From the NCBI GenBank assembly GCA_030429665.1, contig JAUIEZ010000011.1:1-62020 (forward strand): DNA of 62,020 nt, given 5' to 3'. How positions within the stretch are numbered: the first letter of the stretch is position 1; every line of letters begins with the position of its first letter. A program made the position numbers and the translations under genes. Positions 1-10,863 of this stretch are shown here, piece by piece. Source of the DNA: Gammaproteobacteria bacterium. GTDB lineage: Bacteria; Pseudomonadota; Gammaproteobacteria; Arenicellales; CAJQKF01. Under the pieces are notes generated by a model. The model was given only the letters and a program-made list of their open reading frames with translations. It was not told where the DNA came from and ran no database searches.

Positions 1-105
1 CAGGCGTCGCGACTACTGGATTGAAGTTGAATCGACGCCCTCGCGTCAGCCATCCCGGACGGAGAACGACGACGCGACCACCGTGTCATGTGACCGATCA
101 CATTT
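1..105. other. Left edge, no gene seen
   Basis: I see no coding region in this short stretch. It lies just downstream of the minus-strand RHS gene. An immunity gene for that toxin, if there is one, would be expected further left, outside the window. Confidence 0.5.
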
Positions 106-3100
106 TCAGAAAACTTCCAACCCGCCCAGGAACACCCGCTCCCGGCCGCCGGCTCCCGTCCAGTCAACGTACCGGTATTGCCCGACCGTTCCCATCCTGA
201 CCTTGTCGGTTCCCGCCGAAATCGCATTGGTCGGGAGGTGGCGAGACAACTCCAGCATGTAACTGGTATTGGCGCCGACGTGGCAGGAAACCAGGTTCAC
301 CGGTTGTCCCGGCTGCAGTCCCGCCATTCGCATTCGCTGGGCGAGCTGTAGCGGCGAGATGCTGACATTCCTCCGCGAGGCGGGAATCACGCTCTGGATG
401 GCGCCTCTTTCGTCCATTACCAGGCTGGCGACATCCGGAATCCGCGGCTCCTTGAACTTGCGCGATCCGTGGAAAAACATGTGGAACGGCCTGGGCCTGG
501 ACGGATCGTACGGCATCTTGTTCTGCCCCCTTGCCCACTGAAGAATGTCGACTCCAGCGGTGTCATGGGGACGCATCAACACGGTCTTGACCCCATCGAG
601 CTCAGGATCGAACTGCCTCGCACGATAGTACAGGGATTTTCCGGATGGGTTGCTGTTTGATCCGCCGCCGTTTCCACCCAAAAAGAAGTGGCGCCCTCCC
701 GCGACGGCGCCTTCGACCACGGAAGTTGCCGTCGAGACATTGTTGAACTTGGACATACGGTAACCTTGAACGGCCGTTCTGCCGGCGGACGCGACGCCGA
801 CGGGCCCCGTCGCGATCATCTCTCCCACGACGACCGACGTATTGGCGATGTCGTGCACCGTCTGGGCCTGCTTGAGCACCAACAGATCGTTCTCGGACTC
901 TACCGGGAACCATTCCTCCCCGGTCGTGAACGCCTTCTGCATCTCAATGCGCCCACTGTTGGCCATGTCGGCGACATTGATCCGGTGGGGCACGCTATCC
1001 GGGGTAAAAAAGCTCCACTCCCGGCGAGTGATTTTTGCGATGTGGCCCTGGCCCTTGTAAATGTAGCCGTCGCCCTCGACCACCGAGTCGTACGTGGCCA
1101 GGAACTTGTCCGCATCGGCGCGCGAGCCCAGCATCGGCTCCAACTGATTCTTGATCACGTAGTCGCGCATCGTGGCCGACATGTTTCCGTCCTGGTAGAT
1201 CCGTTCCGTTTCCGTGATCATGCGAAGGCGCTCGACGTGCCTCGGATCGTTGAACGCCGGGTCGACGCCGAGATACACGGACGTCTCGAACATCAGGCTG
1301 GGCAGAACGCGGTCCGTGCCCTCGGGCGCGGAGTTGTCCCAGACCAGGTCGGAACCCCATTCCGGTTGGGGGGTGTCCAGCCAGTCCAGCTCGAGCGGCG
1401 GGTCGTCTTCCGCCTGCAGTCCCGACCGATCGTGCAGCAGCAGCGGGTTGGCGCCGGCAAAATCGTAGCGGTATCCGGTGCTCGAAATGCCGAGCGGATC
1501 GACGCTCGTGAACGACAGGGTACGCGGATCGTAGGCGCGGTAGTGCATCAGGTACAGTCCGGAGTCGCCCAGGGGGTAGTTGCCCTGGTAGCCGATCTCG
1601 GTCGAGAAGGTGCCGCTTCCCGCCAACGCCTCGCCGAACGCGCCGTAGCTTCGCGTCGCCAGCGTGTTACCCGCCCCATCCGTTTCCAGGATCGGCGCGT
1701 CCATCGCGTCGGTGGCGAAGTACCGGATCTCTCCGCTCCCCGCGTCCACGGTCATGGCGAGGCTGTCGCCGAGCGCGAAGTTGAACACGGCGCCGGTGGG
1801 CGTGCCGGCGCCGTCCACGGTCATCTCCGCGATCGGCAGGCGGCCGGCGCCGTAAAGGTATGCCCGGTCGTTGTGACGCACCCGGCGTCCGTCGGCGGCG
1901 TAGCGGATTACGTCGGTCTGATCTCTCCCTCGCTGAATCTCGACGACCTGCCCTTCGTCGTTGTATCGATACTCCAATCCACGCTTCTCTGCGGCTTGCC
2001 GCTGGAACAGTTCGTTGTACTTGTAGGACTCCGCCCCGGTGGGCGACCGGCGTTCAAGCAGGCTCGCATCGTCGTCGTACGTAAACGTCGTCGACCGGCC
2101 GCCGGGTTCGATGATCTCGCGCGGCAGGTTCTGATCGTTCCAGACGTATTCGATGTTGCCGCCGAGCGCGGTACTCGACTGAGAAACGATGCGATTCAAC
2201 GAGTCGCTCTGCACGCTCAGATCGAACTGATCGTCAAGTTGGTCGTCAACCAGCCGGACATTGCCCGCACCGTCATAGTGATAGGTTCGACTGACCAGCG
2301 GCACGCCGTTTCGCGTTACCTGCTTCGCGGCAAGCCGGTCGTTGGCGTCGTAGACGAATTCATGGTCGATCCGGTTGCCGAGGGTCCAGCGGACAAGCCG
2401 GCCCTTGCCGTCGTAAACCGGGTCCGAGAACAGCACCGTGTTGTCGACCGTTACGGTCGACACGAAGCCGTCGGCGGTATAGTCGAACTCGACCCCGTTC
2501 GGCGCCGCGGCGAGTCCGGCGATGTCCGGCAGCGTGATTCGTTCGAGCCGGCCGTAGTCGTCATACTGGTAGCCGGTGACGTAACTGCCGGATACACCGT
2601 CGATTACCTGTGTCTGGCGTGAAACCCGTCCGTAGGCATCATAGTCGTAGTCCCACGAGGCATTGTCGTTGGACTCCGTGTCGAGATTGCCGAACGCGTC
2701 GAACGTCGCCGTGACGCCGCCGCCGCGATGTTCCCGCTCCACGGTGCCGCCATCCGGCGCATAGGTGAAACCGGACTCGAGCAACAACTCGCTGCCCCGG
2801 TACTCCACGCGTGTGCAGAGCTGGTCCTCCACGTCGTACGCGTATTCGACGACATGATCCTCGCCGGGACCGATCTCCATGACCAAGCGGTTGAAGGGGT
2901 CGTAACGATACTCGGTTTCGACCATTCGATTGCCGCCGCCCCTGTCGTCAAGCGCCCTGCCGACGATGACGAGCAGGTCGTCGTCGTTGTACTTGTAGGT
3001 ATGTCCGACCCAGGCACCGCTGGCATTCCTGCGCAACAGGTCCGCGACCTTGCGGCCCCTGTTGTCGAAACGCGACTGGACCACGTGCCCGGCATCGTCG

Positions 3101-6100
3101 CGCCAGGCGATGGGTCGCCCGGTCGCGTCGTGACACATCGTCAGGCTTTCGTGCTGCTGCCAGTTGGATTGCGGATCGGGCGCGCCGACCAGGCTGAGCT
3201 GATGGAAGCGCTTGATTCGCCCGTCGACCGTGTGCTCGATCCCCTTCCCGGACCAGCGAGACGTGGCGATATCGACCTCGCTGGCCGCGACCAGGTGACG
3301 GCCGTCCGCATCGAAGGCGTTGAATCTTCCGAAACCGCGACCGTCGGTGCCGCCCGTGCGCTGCCCGTACCAATCGTATGCGAAGCGGTGTTCGCGCCCC
3401 AACGGATCGGTCACCAGGATGATCCGGTTGTTTGCGTCGTAGCGCCATTCGGTGTCGTTCCCGAACGCGTCGACCACGCGCCGCGCGCGCAGTCGTTCGT
3501 CGTACTCGGTCGACTGCTCCTGGCCGTACTGGTCCCGGACCGTCTCCAGCCGGCCGACCAGGTTGTAGAAGAACTCGACCTGGCGCCGGTTCCCGTTATG
3601 ATCCTTCACGCTCTCGACACGGGTTCGTAGCCCCGACGGCGCATAGTGAAAAAGACTGGTGTATGACGATCGATCGGTATCGTCGATATCGCAGGCGCTG
3701 CCGTGGATTCCCGCGGGAGACACCATCTCCAGGAGATTACCGTTGAGGTCGTATGCGGCCTGACTCTCGATCACGGAGCCGTCCGGGGCGACCCGCCGCG
3801 CAGCCGTGGCACGCCCCAGGCCGTCGTATTCGAACTCGGTGGCAAGACCGCCCGGACTGACGAGCCGACGCAGGTTTCCGGAGGCGTCATAGATCGATTC
3901 GGTAAACACGCCGGCATCGTACTGGGCCGGATTGGACAGGCTGGTGGCGTAGACCCGGGTCACCCGGTCGGCGGCGTCGTACTCGTAGTGGTTACGGTTG
4001 CCGTTGGCGTCATATTCGTCGGTCAATCTGCCCTTGGCGTCGTATACGTACCGATGGTCGACGGTACGCAAGTCGAACCCGAAGCCGCCGTTGTCGAGGG
4101 CATTCATGTCGCAGGTTTCCGCCTCCCAGCTCGCACGCACCATGCGGTTCATGCGGTCCGACCGGTAGCGGACGGTTCGACCTTCGGCGGTGGTCTTCGA
4201 GACCACGTCGCCATGCACGCCGTAAGCGATCTCGCTGTGATGGTCCGCGCTGAACCACCGCTGCGTCAGCAGGTCGCGAAAATCCGCGATGGCATACTGC
4301 CTGCGACCTTCGAAGTCGGCGACCCAGCTCTGGCGACCCAATGCGTCGTACCCCACCGTGACGGACGCCTCCTCCGGGGTGCCGACGGCTTCGGCGAGCT
4401 GAACCAGGCGGCCGGCGCCGTCGTAGCGGCTCCGGGTGACGTACCCGAGCGGGTTCTTGATCCATACGTCCCGGCAGGCGCCGTCGAACGCCACCTGCGT
4501 CACCGGCCGCTTCCTCGACTCGCGGTCGCTGACCGCCGGGGTCTCGATTCGCACCGGCTTGTCGCAGTTGCCGTAGTCCAATCGCGTGACATGGCCCATG
4601 GGATCGGTGCTCTCGACGATCAGGCCCCGCGCGTTATAGGACATGGTTCGGGTTGCCCAGCCGGCCGGGCAGACGTTGTCGGCCGGCGCTGGCCCCGGTT
4701 CGATCTGGCGGCAGCTTTTCACCGGTTCCGACCAACCGTTGATCTCCCATAGCTGACTGAACCCGCGACCATCGGTGCGCCGGGATCGGCCGCCCCAGTC
4801 ATGATGTCGATAGGTTTCGACCAACAGGTCGTTGTTGTTGCTCTCCACCACCCGGCCAAAACCATCCAGGGTCTCGCGGATGAAATGTCCGTCGTCGTTG
4901 ATGCGCGATCTCGTCGCCTGCAGGTGGTCGTCGATCGAGTACGCGTGAAACGTGCCGTAGCCGGTCATGTCCCGCGAATACGCGGGCCGTTGCATGGCGT
5001 CGTGCAGGAGCGTGGACCACGATTCGGGTTCGGCGCCGTCGACGTAGGGCAACGACTGGCACTGACGTCGTCCCTGTCCATCCAGTCGATAATCGCGCAG
5101 CAGATAGTCGGCATTGTGACCCTGCAACCATTCACGGTCGCCGTCGTATTCCACTACGTGATCGATCTCGCCATCGCTGTCGAAATCCATCTCGACATCG
5201 CGGCCGCCCTCGATAAAACGGCCCTCGCGCCACTGCCGGCCGAAACCGTCGAGCCACCAGACATTCAACGTCTGCTGGTTCTCGATCTGATCGACGCGAA
5301 CGGTTCTCTGGTAGTCGCCGAGATTGTTTCGATCGCGGCCGACGCCTAGCGACGCGACATCGGCGTAGTCGTAGTTACGCCTCGAAATACCCGCCAGTCG
5401 GTCCCAGCGGAGCATTCCCAGGCGGTCGTAGTTGAACCTGCTGACCACGCCGCCTGGCAGCCTCTGTTCGACGATGCGACCCATGACATCGTACCGATAC
5501 CGATGGATGGTATCCGCGCTCTGGTATCGGTCCTTGGCTCGGCGGCTGCGTCGCAACAGACCGGTGCCCGGCACGTTGTCGTCGTAGTACTGATAGGTGG
5601 TAACGACGCCATTGTCGTCTATGGTTCCAGGCAGTCCACCGCTGTTGTAATCCGAGAACGAACGCGTTCGCGTAGACTTGCCGTCGCTCTGACGGATCTC
5701 GCTGACGTAGAACGGATAAGCCGACTGGTGCTCGTAAACGGTCTCGAGTTGAACTGAACCGTCCGCGCGCAGCTTGCGTTCGGCCGTTTTCAGGAACAGC
5801 CAGCGATCGTCGTCGTACTGCCAATCGGTTTCCTGGCCGCGCGCCAATCCGTCATTGCTGGTGCCGGTCGACCGCACCGGCATTCGCCATGGAAAAGGAT
5901 CGTGTTCGACCTCGATATTCATCCAGGCAAACCGCTCCGTTCCGTTCCATGTACTGGTCATGATGGAGTTGTTGACGAACGCCCGGCGAATTTCCTCGAT
6001 GTCTCCCGCGGCGTTGGCGACACTCACGCTGTACGTGGTGTCGTATTCATACTCGGTGCGTGACTGCAACGGGAGCAGTTCCTGCTCCAGCTTCGCGTTG

Positions 6101-9100
6101 GTGTCGACGAAGCAGCTGTCTCGAGTGCCCGTGAAATTGGACTTCGGCAGTTGCAGTGGCAGCTTGTGCGCCTCGTCGTCGTCGGCCAGGCAAATGGCCT
6201 GCTCGGGTTCGCCGTTCTTGCCAAGGATTGCGTTGTCGATCGCGAAGCCGCGGGTCTCCGTGCACGCGATGGTTCCCCTGTCCGCGCCGTCCTGGTCATA
6301 GACCTCCAGCACCTGGGTCAGCGCGCCGCCGTCGAAGCGGGTCTCGGCCACCGCCTTGAAACCGAGGAACTCGCGATAGCCCAGCTTGCCGCCGACGTAG
6401 TCGTACTCTATCCAGGGCTTGCCGACGTTCCAGTTCTCGAGCGCGCCCAGGTGGTCCACGATACCGTCGTCGAACTCGACCCTGGACAACACCCACAGCG
6501 GCGGACCCTGCTGTCCCTGGATGTCTTTTTCTAGGGCATAGTCGAAACTGACGGTACCGCCCTCGGGATACCTGATACGGGTAAGTACGTCCGGATTCCT
6601 CATGCCGAGCTGGACCTGGTCCAGCATGGGATGTACCCCCTGGGTCTGCAGCAGGGCCGAATCACCGACGTCCATCGCGACCAGGTGCAGGACGCCGTCA
6701 GCATCGGGGTCGCCGAGGATATTGGTGCTGCCGCTGATCGCCGGCGCCGGCAAATCGTTGTCGGTATTGGTGATCGACACCACGCTCAAGCCGCCGCCGA
6801 ACGACGGCATTCGCTGCTCGATCTCGACGAACGGCGTGAAGCCGGCGCCGGTATTGAAGGCGACGTAGTGGATGCCTTCGACAGACGGATCGTACACGTC
6901 CCGCGCGGCAGTGGAGATATGGCTCGATCCCTCGCCCTGGCCGGTGGTGTTTCCGGGACCGTCGAACTGGGCATACCAGGCGTTGGCGCCGGCCGTGCAG
7001 TTGTTCTGGCCGGTACGCTCCGGTTCCGGATCCACCGGCAGCGGATCGGCGCACATGTTTGCGGTCGGTTGATTGACGCAGTTGCCGCCGGCGCTGACCG
7101 ACGGATAGCGGGTTTCGTCCTTGATAACGAGGTCGGGCAGGCCGTTGTTGTCGAGATCGGGCCCGAGCAACTGGGTGGTGTTGCTGAGCGCCACGCCGTA
7201 CCCGTTGGTGGTCCCGAGGAACTCGGACCATGCCAGGCTGCGCGAGCGCGACAGCATGAACGCGCTGGTGCAGCCGTTCGGCAGGGTGGCGTTGGATATC
7301 GGAAAGGTGGTTTCGCGAGCGAACGAGCGGCCATTGTTCAGAAAGGCGTAGATGCCGTTGAACGTGGCGCCCCTGGCGTCCACCAGGTCGGCCAGGCCGT
7401 CGCCGTTGATATCGACGAAGCCAACCGTGCCGTCCACCAGGTCCGCGCGTTGTGAATCACCGCCTTCGTACTCCGTCTTCACGATGGACTCGCGGATCGA
7501 TGTCGGCGGTATGCCGGGCGTGCCGTCGGGAAACGTCCACGCAAGCCAGCTCCGGGAGCGCGGCGAGGCGAAGGACTCGGAGACGGCGCCTCGCGATACC
7601 GCGAACCCCGCCTCGTTCGGGCTGAACTTCGACACCACGAGGTCCAGCCGACGATCGCCATCGATATCGAACCAGTCCAGCACGTCGAACGACTTCGACG
7701 TGTGCTCGAGCTGGCTCGGGGTGGGATTCACGACGCTGTCGTTGGTGTACCAGACGCCACGCTGGGCCTGCATCTGGTAGTAGACGCGACCGTCTCGGGT
7801 GCTGAAGTTTCCTTCCGGCCCGACGAGCTGCCAGGCCGATATCGCGATACTGATCACCGCGAGGATGGCGCCGATAATCATTCCCGGCGGGCCGCCTGCG
7901 ACGGCGATCACGCCGGCCGCGGCCAGTATCGTGATCGCCAGCCCGGCGGTTGCCGCCACGATGGATACCACCGCGGTACCGGTCTTGGTGTTGGAGGCGA
8001 TGGCGCCGGCGTTGTACCCCGGCGCCTCCATGCGCTTGCGGGATCGCTGGCGCCAGGCAAAGTTGATCGCCTGCGCGGCAACCGCGAATACCGCGTTGCC
8101 GGCACTGGCCCAACCGCCCGCCACCTCCGCGGTGGTCGACGCGACGTCCGTCGCCACCCGCACGCCCTCGGCGGCGGTGTAAACACCGGAAACGCCGCCG
8201 TGGACCAGTTGGGCCGCGGCCAGCCCGGTGGTGACCTCGGGGGGCGCGTTGGTGGCGCTCACCGCGAGATTGGCGGCCATGAAACCGCCGTCCAGCGCGC
8301 TGTCGACCTTGTTGAAACCGCTGGCGAACCGGTCGGCTGTCGTTGTCGGGGGATTGGCCGCCGCGTGCTTCGGGTTGAACGCCGAGTTCAACGATAACAG
8401 CGTCGCGCCGGCGCCTGCCGCCGTCACCAGCGATCGGGCCACGGTCTGCCCGGACATGTCGCCGCTGGATACCGAGCTGTTCCACTTGTGATTGATGGCG
8501 AGAGCGGACAGGAACGCCGGAGAAAGATCCGCGAACCTGCCGCGGGGCGGCGCGATGTCATAGCGGACGAACGGCTTGAACTCGCTTTGTTCCGGATCGA
8601 ACAAGGACACGTAGATCGCCGGGTCGCCGGTCGCCGGATTGCGGAAACCGTTGGCGTCGGCGTCCGGCGCCGCCGGGTCCCAGACCACCAACAGGCCGGA
8701 CAGCGAACGATCGAGGAAGCCGTCGCCGTTGAAGTCGTGGAAATCGGTCAGCTTGATTCCCACCTCGTCGTAGTTCGCGTTGACGACCCGGGACCAGACC
8801 TGCTCGTAGGTGTTGCGTATGACGCTGCAGATATCGGCGGGAAGTTTATTGCACGGCACGGTCATCGACAGGGACTTGAATATCGGCCGGCTCTCACTGT
8901 CGTTCGGGTCGTACATCCAGGGATTGACGTTGATCCCGATGGTGGCTCCCGGCCGGTGGAGATCTATCATGTCCGCCATGTCGGCGATCGGCACGCTGAC
9001 CAACGGACTGTTCCTGGCATCCCGAGTCGTGGTGTACAGGGTTCGTTGAAACGAGCCGAGGCCGCTTCCGATCCAGGCCGTGTACCTCGCCAGCGGCTCG

Positions 9101-10428
9101 TCGAAGGTCAACGGCGGGTCGAACTCCCGCGCGGCGTTGCGCAAGCGAACGCTGATTTGGTGCTGCTCGGTATCCCAGTTTGGCCAGAAGTCGTCCGTCT
9201 CGGCCTTGACCGAAATCCAGTCGGCGAGACCGTCGCGATTCCAGTCGGCGTAGTTCTGGAACGGCGCGTACCCGGAGTTCGTGATCAAGCCGTAGCCGTT
9301 CGGAACGTCGAGCCGGCTGGTGGTCGGATTGACAATGGTGTCGGTGGATACGCCGTCGTTTCGCGCCGAAACGCCATCGCCACGGTAGTCGAACTCGACC
9401 GCACGGTAGGAAACCGACTCGTCGCCGCTCATGTGCTGCCACGACCGCAATGCATAGCGGCCGGTGTACCCCTGCGACGGCTGGCGGTATGCGAGCTTGA
9501 TCTTCTCCACCGGCGTCACGTTGCTGCAGTTGGAAAAGTCGACCCAGACATCGTCGCGGTCGTCGATTCGCTGCACCGGCACGCAGGCGCGGCGCAGCAC
9601 GATCTCGTCGAGCAGCCATTCCGAGCGACGCTCCGTACCGAGCTCGAAGCTGGAATTGATGTTGCTCAACCGGGGGATATAGTTGAACAGGATGGTCTTG
9701 TTGCCGCCCATCAGGATCGCGCGCAACAGGCGCTGCTGGCTGGCCGCGCGTTCCTCGTAAAAATACCTGACTTCCTTGCCGGCACTCGAGACCTGGCGAC
9801 TGATCAACCAGCTCACCACCTGGTCTCCATGATAGATGCGCGACGCATCGTTATTACCGTATTCCTGGGTGATCGCCTCCAGCGGGTCCCGCGCCACCCA
9901 GCTCGTTGCCTTACCGATCCCCGTCGGTGTGAAACGAATCGGTCCATGGGGATCGTTGTGGCAACGGAACTCGCCCAGGTTTTCGGACTTCTCGGAGTGA
10001 CTGCAAAGCAGTGGTCCGCCGGGATTGGAGCGCCAGCGATTCTTGATCAGGAATTCGCCGGCATGCGCGCGAAGCTGGCCCGCGGCGGATGTAACGAGCG
10101 CGTCCCTGCCTTCGGAAAAGTCCAGTGCGATGCTGGGAAAACCGAGCTCCCAACCGATCCCCAGCACCCCGTCCCCGCCCCGGCTGTTGTAGACCGCCGA
10201 CACCGAAGGGGACACGTAGGCCGGGAACGTCGGAATCTTGAGAGCAAAGGTATTTTCGCCGTTGCGGCTTACAGACAACCGCCCGGGGTCATCCGGAAAC
10301 GTGTAATGCACCTCGGCGGAGCCGCCGGGCCTGTATTCCACCTGCGCGGCCGCGCCGCCGGCCACTCCGGCGCCGAGCCCGAATGCGAGAACCGCGCCAA
10401 GCAAGTTTCTGTTTATTCTCATCATCAT
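106..10428 (-). CDS. Exported SpvB/RHS-repeat polymorphic toxin with caspase-like C-terminal domain
   Basis: About 3,440 aa. I chose the ATG triplet at 10428-10420 as start because an AAGAGA stretch precedes it and a signal peptide follows directly (hydrophobic core, then AAAQ). The frame stays open to an ATG at 10494 that has no ribosome site. Domains in order: an SpvB-like N-terminus, FG-GAP/VCBS-like repeats (for example the DWNRDGLADW motif), a strongly hydrophobic segment near 7850-7990, more than a thousand residues of YD/RHS repeats, and a classical RHS core ending in the YDPRTLSFTSVDPLG motif near 1500. About 435 residues follow the core. The last 130 carry FFHGSR and NLVSCHVG motifs (His codon 469-471, Cys codon 283-285), the spacing and context of clan CD (caspase-like) peptidases. 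The SpvB/RHS shell encapsulating a C-terminal toxin is family knowledge; the peptidase call is inference. No VgrG or PAAR gene is nearby. Confidence 0.88.
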   Translation of the reverse strand: MMMRINRNLLGAVLAFGLGAGVAGGAAAQVEYRPGGSAEVHYTFPDDPGRLSVSRNGENTFALKIPTFPAYVSPSVSAVYNSRGGDGVLGIGWELGFPSIALDFSEGRDALVTSAAGQLRAHAGEFLIKNRWRSNPGGPLLCSHSEKSENLGEFRCHNDPHGPIRFTPTGIGKATSWVARDPLEAITQEYGNNDASRIYHGDQVVSWLISRQVSSAGKEVRYFYEERAASQQRLLRAILMGGNKTILFNYIPRLSNINSSFELGTERRSEWLLDEIVLRRACVPVQRIDDRDDVWVDFSNCSNVTPVEKIKLAYRQPSQGYTGRYALRSWQHMSGDESVSYRAVEFDYRGDGVSARNDGVSTDTIVNPTTSRLDVPNGYGLITNSGYAPFQNYADWNRDGLADWISVKAETDDFWPNWDTEQHQISVRLRNAAREFDPPLTFDEPLARYTAWIGSGLGSFQRTLYTTTRDARNSPLVSVPIADMADMIDLHRPGATIGINVNPWMYDPNDSESRPIFKSLSMTVPCNKLPADICSVIRNTYEQVWSRVVNANYDEVGIKLTDFHDFNGDGFLDRSLSGLLVVWDPAAPDADANGFRNPATGDPAIYVSLFDPEQSEFKPFVRYDIAPPRGRFADLSPAFLSALAINHKWNSSVSSGDMSGQTVARSLVTAAGAGATLLSLNSAFNPKHAAANPPTTTADRFASGFNKVDSALDGGFMAANLAVSATNAPPEVTTGLAAAQLVHGGVSGVYTAAEGVRVATDVASTTAEVAGGWASAGNAVFAVAAQAINFAWRQRSRKRMEAPGYNAGAIASNTKTGTAVVSIVAATAGLAITILAAAGVIAVAGGPPGMIIGAILAVISIAISAWQLVGPEGNFSTRDGRVYYQMQAQRGVWYTNDSVVNPTPSQLEHTSKSFDVLDWFDIDGDRRLDLVVSKFSPNEAGFAVSRGAVSESFASPRSRSWLAWTFPDGTPGIPPTSIRESIVKTEYEGGDSQRADLVDGTVGFVDINGDGLADLVDARGATFNGIYAFLNNGRSFARETTFPISNATLPNGCTSAFMLSRSRSLAWSEFLGTTNGYGVALSNTTQLLGPDLDNNGLPDLVIKDETRYPSVSAGGNCVNQPTANMCADPLPVDPEPERTGQNNCTAGANAWYAQFDGPGNTTGQGEGSSHISTAARDVYDPSVEGIHYVAFNTGAGFTPFVEIEQRMPSFGGGLSVVSITNTDNDLPAPAISGSTNILGDPDADGVLHLVAMDVGDSALLQTQGVHPMLDQVQLGMRNPDVLTRIRYPEGGTVSFDYALEKDIQGQQGPPLWVLSRVEFDDGIVDHLGALENWNVGKPWIEYDYVGGKLGYREFLGFKAVAETRFDGGALTQVLEVYDQDGADRGTIACTETRGFAIDNAILGKNGEPEQAICLADDDEAHKLPLQLPKSNFTGTRDSCFVDTNAKLEQELLPLQSRTEYEYDTTYSVSVANAAGDIEEIRRAFVNNSIMTSTWNGTERFAWMNIEVEHDPFPWRMPVRSTGTSNDGLARGQETDWQYDDDRWLFLKTAERKLRADGSVQLETVYEHQSAYPFYVSEIRQSDGKSTRTRSFSDYNSGGLPGTIDDNGVVTTYQYYDDNVPGTGLLRRSRRAKDRYQSADTIHRYRYDVMGRIVEQRLPGGVVSRFNYDRLGMLRWDRLAGISRRNYDYADVASLGVGRDRNNLGDYQRTVRVDQIENQQTLNVWWLDGFGRQWREGRFIEGGRDVEMDFDSDGEIDHVVEYDGDREWLQGHNADYLLRDYRLDGQGRRQCQSLPYVDGAEPESWSTLLHDAMQRPAYSRDMTGYGTFHAYSIDDHLQATRSRINDDGHFIRETLDGFGRVVESNNNDLLVETYRHHDWGGRSRRTDGRGFSQLWEINGWSEPVKSCRQIEPGPAPADNVCPAGWATRTMSYNARGLIVESTDPMGHVTRLDYGNCDKPVRIETPAVSDRESRKRPVTQVAFDGACRDVWIKNPLGYVTRSRYDGAGRLVQLAEAVGTPEEASVTVGYDALGRQSWVADFEGRRQYAIADFRDLLTQRWFSADHHSEIAYGVHGDVVSKTTAEGRTVRYRSDRMNRMVRASWEAETCDMNALDNGGFGFDLRTVDHRYVYDAKGRLTDEYDANGNRNHYEYDAADRVTRVYATSLSNPAQYDAGVFTESIYDASGNLRRLVSPGGLATEFEYDGLGRATAARRVAPDGSVIESQAAYDLNGNLLEMVSPAGIHGSACDIDDTDRSSYTSLFHYAPSGLRTRVESVKDHNGNRRQVEFFYNLVGRLETVRDQYGQEQSTEYDERLRARRVVDAFGNDTEWRYDANNRIILVTDPLGREHRFAYDWYGQRTGGTDGRGFGRFNAFDADGRHLVAASEVDIATSRWSGKGIEHTVDGRIKRFHQLSLVGAPDPQSNWQQHESLTMCHDATGRPIAWRDDAGHVVQSRFDNRGRKVADLLRRNASGAWVGHTYKYNDDDLLVIVGRALDDRGGGNRMVETEYRYDPFNRLVMEIGPGEDHVVEYAYDVEDQLCTRVEYRGSELLLESGFTYAPDGGTVEREHRGGGVTATFDAFGNLDTESNDNASWDYDYDAYGRVSRQTQVIDGVSGSYVTGYQYDDYGRLERITLPDIAGLAAAPNGVEFDYTADGFVSTVTVDNTVLFSDPVYDGKGRLVRWTLGNRIDHEFVYDANDRLAAKQVTRNGVPLVSRTYHYDGAGNVRLVDDQLDDQFDLSVQSDSLNRIVSQSSTALGGNIEYVWNDQNLPREIIEPGGRSTTFTYDDDASLLERRSPTGAESYKYNELFQRQAAEKRGLEYRYNDEGQVVEIQRGRDQTDVIRYAADGRRVRHNDRAYLYGAGRLPIAEMTVDGAGTPTGAVFNFALGDSLAMTVDAGSGEIRYFATDAMDAPILETDGAGNTLATRSYGAFGEALAGSGTFSTEIGYQGNYPLGDSGLYLMHYRAYDPRTLSFTSVDPLGISSTGYRYDFAGANPLLLHDRSGLQAEDDPPLELDWLDTPQPEWGSDLVWDNSAPEGTDRVLPSLMFETSVYLGVDPAFNDPRHVERLRMITETERIYQDGNMSATMRDYVIKNQLEPMLGSRADADKFLATYDSVVEGDGYIYKGQGHIAKITRREWSFFTPDSVPHRINVADMANSGRIEMQKAFTTGEEWFPVESENDLLVLKQAQTVHDIANTSVVVGEMIATGPVGVASAGRTAVQGYRMSKFNNVSTATSVVEGAVAGGRHFFLGGNGGGSNSNPSGKSLYYRARQFDPELDGVKTVLMRPHDTAGVDILQWARGQNKMPYDPSRPRPFHMFFHGSRKFKEPRIPDVASLVMDERGAIQSVIPASRRNVSISPLQLAQRMRMAGLQPGQPVNLVSCHVGANTSYMLELSRHLPTNAISAGTDKVRMGTVGQYRYVDWTGAGGRERVFLGGLEVF

Positions 10429-10494
10429 TCTCTTGCCGGTTCCCGGTCGTTTCACGATCAGAAAGATCGCTTCTCTGAACCTGTCACGGCGCAT

Positions 10495-10863
10495 CGTGAG
10501 AATTCGATGATAACAGGCGGTTCCTCGTCACGGCGAACACGGCACGCGCAGTGTCGTCCGGCGGCCCGTGAACCGTCATGGTGCGTGGCGGGGAAGTTCT
10601 ACGGAATCGGGGTGCGAACGGACGCTACCGACGCACATTGATGCACCGGCTTACCGCGTGAGACTACGGTGGAAACGGACGACGAAACGTGGTCGAGACG
10701 AGCGGACGCCGAAGTCTCTATCGCCCCGCAATAAGCGCCTCGAGGACAACAACGGCGCCGGCGCCTCGGGAGGAATGGATTTCTTCCAATGGCGGGCGGC
10801 AGTCGGCCGACCCGGACGCCGGACTATCGTGATCGCGAACGATCGAGATGCCGACCGAACGTT
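10495..10863. other. 369-nt gap, no gene recognised
   Basis: This lies between the RHS gene start and the stop of the prolyl-isomerase gene. It is GC-rich, and I see no convincing reading frame, RNA gene or U-tailed terminator. The RHS promoter should be in its left half, but no good -35/-10 pair stands out. Confidence 0.4.

Noticed and set aside
106..10428. RHS protein as a type VI secretion effector
   Set aside because: It has a Sec-type signal peptide and no PAAR domain, VgrG or adaptor gene nearby.
688..10641. Long plus-strand open frames (over 600 codons) opposite the RHS gene
   Set aside because: They are antisense shadows of a GC-rich, repeat-rich coding strand; the translations are low-complexity Val/Arg/Asp-rich with no domain.
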